Source: JBHIBC01 sp046758905 (GTDB lineage Bacteria; Acidobacteriota; Polarisedimenticolia; Gp22-AA2). Taken from it: a DNA stretch of 9,354 nt. The notes beneath the pieces are model-generated. The model was not told the DNA's origin. It ran no database searches and worked only from the letters and a program-made list of their open reading frames with translations. Below, one piece after another: positions 5,824-9,354 of the stretch (the stretch's first letter is position 1; each line of letters starts with the position of its first letter). Both the position numbers and the translations under genes were made by a program. The DNA is taken from the NCBI GenBank assembly GCA_046758905.1, contig JBHIBC010000093.1, positions 1 to 9,354 on the forward strand. The letters run 5' to 3'.

Positions 5824-8800
5824 ATGGGCCCCATCGCTTTCTCCCTCAGGCGGCGCGTCACCGTCTCGATGTGCGCGGTGGCCGTCGTGGTGTTCGGCTT
5901 CGTCGCCTTCAAGCGCCTGCCGATCAACCTTCTGCCCGACATCTCCTATCCCAGCCTGACGGTGGAAACGCGCCTCCCCGGGGCCGCCCCGCAGGAGATC
6001 GAGACCCTCGTCAGCCGCCCCATCGAGGAGGCCGTGGGCGTCGTCAGCGGCGTCAAGCGGCTGATCTCCATCTCCCGCCCGGGGCTGTCGCAGGTGACGC
6101 TGGAGTTCGAGTGGGGGCGCGACATGGATTTCGCCTCCATCGACGTCCGCGAGAAGCTGGACCTCGTCAGGCTCCCGCGCGAGGCGGAGAAGCCGGTGCT
6201 CCTGCGCTTCGACCCCGCCAACGACCCCGTGGTCCGCCTGTACCTCACCGGCGCGGACGACCTCTACCAGCTCCGCTACCTCGCCGAGGAGGTGCTCAAG
6301 AAGGACCTCGAGTCGACCGAGGGATTGGCGGCCATCAAGGTCAACGGCGGGTACGAGGAGGAGATCCAGGTTCGCGTCGACGAGGGGAAGCTGTCCCTGC
6401 TCGGGCTCAGCATCCAGGACGTCAACGACAGGCTCCGGCGCGAGAACATCAACCAGGCGGGCGGAAGCCTGTACGAGGAGGAGGCCCGGTACCTGGTCCG
6501 ATCGCGCAACGAGTTCCGGGACCTGGACGACATCATGTGGACCGTGCTGCTCTCGGTCCACGGGCGCAACGTGACGATGGGCGACGTGGCCGAGGTGGAG
6601 CGCGGCCACAAGCGGCGGGAGGTCGTCAGCCGCTTCGCAGGCAAGGAGGCGGTCGAGCTGGCGCTGTACAAGGAGGGGGACGCCAACACCGTGACCGTGG
6701 CGCGCGCCATCCAGAGGCGCCTGACGCGGATCAGGGAGGGCCTGCCGGAGGGGATCGAGGTGGTCACCGGCGTCGACCAGTCGCGCTTCATCGAGGCGTC
6801 GGTCAACCAGGTGGTCATGAACGCCATCCTCGGCGGGATCATCGCCATCGTGGTCCTGCTGTTCTTCCTCAAGGATCTCGTCAGCACCGTGATCGTCGGC
6901 GTGTCGATCCCGATCTCGGTCGTCGCGACGTTCTTCCTGATGTACGAGACCGACACCTCGATGAACATCATGTCGCTCGGCGGGCTGGCCCTGGGGGTCG
7001 GGATGCTGGTCGACAACGCCATCGTCGTGCTGGAGTCGATCTACAGGCGCAGGGAGAGGGGCGAGGCCGGCCTGCAGGCGGCGCAGGGAGGCGCCTCGGA
7101 GGTCGGCCGCGCGGTCATCGCCTCGACCCTGACGACGGTGGCGGTGTTCGCCCCGGTGGTGTTCGTCGAGGGGATCGCCGCCCAGCTGTTCCGCGACCAG
7201 GCGCTGACGGTGTCGTTCGCGCTGCTGGCCTCCCTGGTCGTCTCGCTGACGCTGATCCCGATGATGGCGGCGCTGATGGGGGGCGGCGGTCCCGCCGCGG
7301 GCGACGCGCCGGTCGGGAGCGCCGGGGTCCCGGCCGCGGGCGGGCGGGTGCGCCGGGCGGCCCGCGCGACCTTCGTCCGGGCGCCCTCCGCGGCCCTGCT
7401 GTTCATCAGATGGCTGTTCGGGCTGGCGGTCTCGACCGTCGCGATGGGCGCACGTCCCCTGTCGCGGCTGTTCGACGCGGGCCTCCGGGCGGTGACGCGG
7501 GCTTACGCGCCGACGCTGCGGTGGGCCCTGCGGAACCGGAGCCTCGTCCTGGCCTCCGCCCTGCTGGCCTTCGCGGGCGCCGTCGTCCTGGGCCGCGACC
7601 TAGGCATCGACCTGATCCCGGCCTTCTCGCAGGGCGAGTTCAGCTTCAAGGTCGAGCTGCCCGAGGGGACGCCGCTCGAGGCGACCGATCGCTACATGCA
7701 GGAGGTCCAGTCGGTCCTGGAGGACGAGCCGAGGGTCGACAGGTACTCCACCATCGTCGGCGGCGCGGGGCTGTCCTTCGCCAGGACCGGCACGGAGGGG
7801 GAGAACACGGCCCGCCTGCAGGTGCGGATGAGGCCCGACGCCACCCGGGCGGACGAGGCGGCGGTGATCGCGGCCCTGCGCGGGCGCCTGGAGACCTCGG
7901 GGATCGCCCGGTTCGAGTTCGAGCGGCCGACCCTGTTCTCCTTCCGGACGCCGATCGAGCTGGAGGTGTACAGCGACGACCTGGGGGAGCTGCAGGAGGC
8001 GGCGGCGGTCCTGAGGCGGGACGTGGAGCCGATCCCGGGGCTGGTCGACGTGAAATCGTCGCTCCAGATCGGCAACCCCGAGCTGCAGGTCACCTTCAAC
8101 AGGGATCGCCTGGCCCGGCTCGGGCTCAGCCTGTTCGACGTGGCGAGCACCGTCCGCAACAAGGTCCAGGGGGAGGTCGCCACCCGGTTCCTCGAGGGGG
8201 ATCGCGAGATCGACATCCTGGTGCGCTCGGTGGGACTGCGCGAGGCCTCGATCGACGACGTCCACGGCATGATCGTCGCCCAGAAGGACGGGGTGCCGAT
8301 CTACCTCAAATCGGTCGCGGACGTGGCGCTGGCGGAGGGGCCCAGCGAGATCCGCCGCATCGGTCAGAAGCGCGCCATCGTGATCTCCGGCAGCCTGTCG
8401 GGGCGCGACATGGCGGCGGTGGCGGCCGACGTGCGCGAGGCGATCCGCGGCCGGGTCCTCGCGGCGGGCGTGACCGCCGCCCTGAGCGGCCAGGAGGAGG
8501 AGATGGAGCGCTCCCTGCGCTCGCTGCTGATGGCCATGGCGTTGGCGATCTTCCTCGTCTATCTGGTGATGGCGTCGCAGTTCGAGTCGTTCGTCCACCC
8601 GTTCGTCGTCATCTTCACGGTGCCGCTCGGGGGAATCGGCGCGATCGTGGCGCTGGCGCTGACCGGTAACACCATCAGCGTCGTGGCGCTCATCGGCGCG
8701 GTCATGCTGGCCGGGATCGTGGTCAACAACGCCATCGTCCTGATCGACGCGGTCAACCAGCGCCGCGAGGCGGGCCTCGCGAAGGGGGACGCGCTGATCG

Positions 8801-9195
8801 AGGCCGGCCTCACCCGCCTGCGCCCGGTGCTGATGACCTCCTCGACGACCATCCTGGGCCTGACCCCGATGGCGATCGGCCTCGGGGAGGGGGCCGAGCT
8901 GCGCGCGCCGCTGGCGATCACGGTGATCGGCGGCCTGACCGTCGCCACGGTCCTGACGCTGGTGGTGATCCCGGTCCTCTACTCGATCCTCGACCGCAAG
9001 GCCTACGCCGGCGACCGGGCGGCCGCCGCCGCGGCGGCGGCCGGGGCCGGCGCCCCCGGAGGCCGGTGGGCCGGCGGGACCGCCCCCGCGGGCGGCCTCC
9101 CGCTGCGGGCGTACGGCGCCGCCGCCGAGACCGATCGCATCAGCCCGTTCCCGCTCGGGCGGCAGGGCCCCGACCCCGGGGAGGTGACCGAGTGA
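5824..9195 (+). CDS. RND efflux permease subunit (first of two, AcrB/SwrC-like)
   Basis: The 1123-residue proton-driven antiporter has the two-fold RND plan: a helix at about 14-31, a porter domain at 32-325 (NLLPDISYPSLTVET, then SRPIEEAVGVVSGVKR), five helices at about 330-485, a cytoplasmic linker, a helix at 572-590, a second porter domain at 591-895 and five helices at 898-1056. Helix 4 reads GMLVDNAIVVLE, keeping Asp397 but with Asn398 where AcrB has its second Asp. Helix 10 reads GIVVNNAIVLID, with Asn968 where AcrB has Lys940. This is the SwrC-like pattern of many non-proteobacterial pumps, unlike the usual metal-type CusA. Helix 11 has RLRPVLMTSSTTILG (998-1012). The 486-560 linker is about 40 residues longer than in AcrB. 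Residues 1057-1123 are an extra Ala/Gly/Pro-rich cytoplasmic tail with eight alanines in a row (1066-1073). The ATG has only GAGAGG touching it, so translation probably continues from the adaptor, whose stop is 4 nt away. The cargo is unknown. Confidence 0.94.
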   Translation: MGPIAFSLRRRVTVSMCAVAVVVFGFVAFKRLPINLLPDISYPSLTVETRLPGAAPQEIETLVSRPIEEAVGVVSGVKRLISISRPGLSQVTLEFEWGRDMDFASIDVREKLDLVRLPREAEKPVLLRFDPANDPVVRLYLTGADDLYQLRYLAEEVLKKDLESTEGLAAIKVNGGYEEEIQVRVDEGKLSLLGLSIQDVNDRLRRENINQAGGSLYEEEARYLVRSRNEFRDLDDIMWTVLLSVHGRNVTMGDVAEVERGHKRREVVSRFAGKEAVELALYKEGDANTVTVARAIQRRLTRIREGLPEGIEVVTGVDQSRFIEASVNQVVMNAILGGIIAIVVLLFFLKDLVSTVIVGVSIPISVVATFFLMYETDTSMNIMSLGGLALGVGMLVDNAIVVLESIYRRRERGEAGLQAAQGGASEVGRAVIASTLTTVAVFAPVVFVEGIAAQLFRDQALTVSFALLASLVVSLTLIPMMAALMGGGGPAAGDAPVGSAGVPAAGGRVRRAARATFVRAPSAALLFIRWLFGLAVSTVAMGARPLSRLFDAGLRAVTRAYAPTLRWALRNRSLVLASALLAFAGAVVLGRDLGIDLIPAFSQGEFSFKVELPEGTPLEATDRYMQEVQSVLEDEPRVDRYSTIVGGAGLSFARTGTEGENTARLQVRMRPDATRADEAAVIAALRGRLETSGIARFEFERPTLFSFRTPIELEVYSDDLGELQEAAAVLRRDVEPIPGLVDVKSSLQIGNPELQVTFNRDRLARLGLSLFDVASTVRNKVQGEVATRFLEGDREIDILVRSVGLREASIDDVHGMIVAQKDGVPIYLKSVADVALAEGPSEIRRIGQKRAIVISGSLSGRDMAAVAADVREAIRGRVLAAGVTAALSGQEEEMERSLRSLLMAMALAIFLVYLVMASQFESFVHPFVVIFTVPLGGIGAIVALALTGNTISVVALIGAVMLAGIVVNNAIVLIDAVNQRREAGLAKGDALIEAGLTRLRPVLMTSSTTILGLTPMAIGLGEGAELRAPLAITVIGGLTVATVLTLVVIPVLYSILDRKAYAGDRAAAAAAAAGAGAPGGRWAGGTAPAGGLPLRAYGAAAETDRISPFPLGRQGPDPGEVTE
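9020..9043. repeat. 24-nt perfect palindrome within the permease tail
   Basis: Bases 9020-9031 (CGGCCGCCGCCG) are followed at once by their exact reverse complement (9032-9043), with no spacer. It is centred on CCGCGG and ends in CGGCCG on each side. In the reading frame it falls in the poly-alanine run, made by GCC codons followed by GCG codons. It may be a by-product of that codon pattern, but as RNA or cruciform DNA it would form a very stable stem. Confidence 0.75.
9180..9187 (+). promoter_or_regulatory. strong ribosome binding site for the second permease, inside the first permease gene
   Basis: GGAGGTGA is a near-complete match to the 16S rRNA 3' end. GGAGG is 7 nt before the GTG at 9192. 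It also codes for the last residues of the first permease (GEVTE), so the tail carries this signal. It decides the GTG start of the next gene. Confidence 0.75.
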
Positions 9196-9354
9196 GCCTG
9201 CCCCGGCTCGCCATCAACCGCCCGGTCACCACCTTCATGGCGCTGCTGAGCGTGATGGTGATCGGCGGTATCGCCCTGGCTCGCCTGCCGCTCGCCTTCC
9301 TGCCGAACATCGACGTCCCGGTCATCGGCATCGGCCTCCCCGACCCGAACTCCC
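9192..9354 (+). CDS. second RND efflux permease, N-terminal part (runs off the right edge)
   Basis: Only 54 complete codons are present. They read as the start of another RND permease: SLPRLAINRPVTTFMALL (2-19), a first membrane helix at about 13-33, LARLPLAFLPNIDVPVIGI (29-47), then LPDPNS at the edge. The 'AI-RPVTT-M' opening and 'RLPLAFLP-ID-P---I--P-PNS' are the standard start of the AcrB/MdtB/SwrC class and differ from the first permease, so this is a paralogue and not a recent duplicate. The GTG start overlaps the stop of the first permease (GTGA), behind a strong ribosome binding site, so the two are translated together and may form mixed trimers as MdtB and MdtC do. In the first porter strand, GIGLPDPNS differs from the more common VQIPYPNS form. 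Confidence 0.88.
   Translation, partial: MSLPRLAINRPVTTFMALLSVMVIGGIALARLPLAFLPNIDVPVIGIGLPDPNS

Noticed and set aside
7600..8598. Long antisense frames opposite the permease (332 codons here, also 5758-6609)
   Set aside because: High-GC genes usually give open antisense frames; these are rich in His, Arg, Asp and Leu, have no recognisable motif and no ribosome binding site.
5871..8669. A 932-codon plus-strand frame within the first permease
   Set aside because: This is the +2 shadow of a GC-rich gene: Arg/Gly/Pro-rich, no domains, fully inside a convincing RND permease.

Overview
The window is GC-rich DNA, roughly 70% by eye, coding almost wall to wall, with GTG and TTG starts alongside ATG. 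A tripartite RND efflux system with a membrane-anchored periplasmic adaptor points to a didermic (Gram-negative) bacterium. The base composition and gene style would suit Acidobacteriota, Myxococcota, Gemmatimonadota or a similar high-GC soil or sediment lineage, but the sequence alone does not decide between them. I see no rRNA, tRNA, CRISPR array, insertion sequence, integrase or phage gene.

Left arm (4251 down to 1, all minus strand). Four closely packed genes run leftwards: a NamZ/DUF1343 family exo-beta-N-acetylmuramidase (4251-2965), an ornithine cyclodeaminase/mu-crystallin family dehydrogenase (2933-1938), an ornithine aminotransferase (1790-561), and the first 185 codons of a YfhO-like polytopic membrane protein that runs off the left edge (556-1). 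The gaps are 31, 147 and 4 nt, so they probably form one operon. Two neighbouring genes belong to ornithine-consuming families: the aminotransferase makes glutamate semialdehyde/P5C, and the cyclodeaminase family makes proline or reduces cyclic imines. The cyclodeaminase homologue has an altered catalytic segment, so its substrate is open. The NamZ homologue has no room for a signal peptide, which suggests cytoplasmic breakdown of cell-wall fragments.

Centre (4252-4538). A 287-nt divergent intergenic region separates the two arms. It carries a good ribosome binding site for each flanking gene and one A/T-rich pocket with a plausible rightward promoter.

Right arm (4539 to the end, plus strand). 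An RND adaptor (4539-5819), a full RND permease (5824-9195) and the start of a second RND permease (from 9192) form a tightly coupled operon with a 4-nt gap and a 4-nt GTGA overlap. Adaptor plus two tandem permeases recalls MdtABC-type pumps that may use mixed permease trimers. No TolC-like outer-membrane channel or regulator lies inside the window.

I do not see a clearly new system. The points most worth a second look are the altered cyclodeaminase homologue beside a true ornithine aminotransferase and a leaderless NamZ, the non-AcrB proton-relay residues and the tail of the first permease, a 24-nt perfect palindrome in that tail, and a hairpin just ahead of the cyclodeaminase start.
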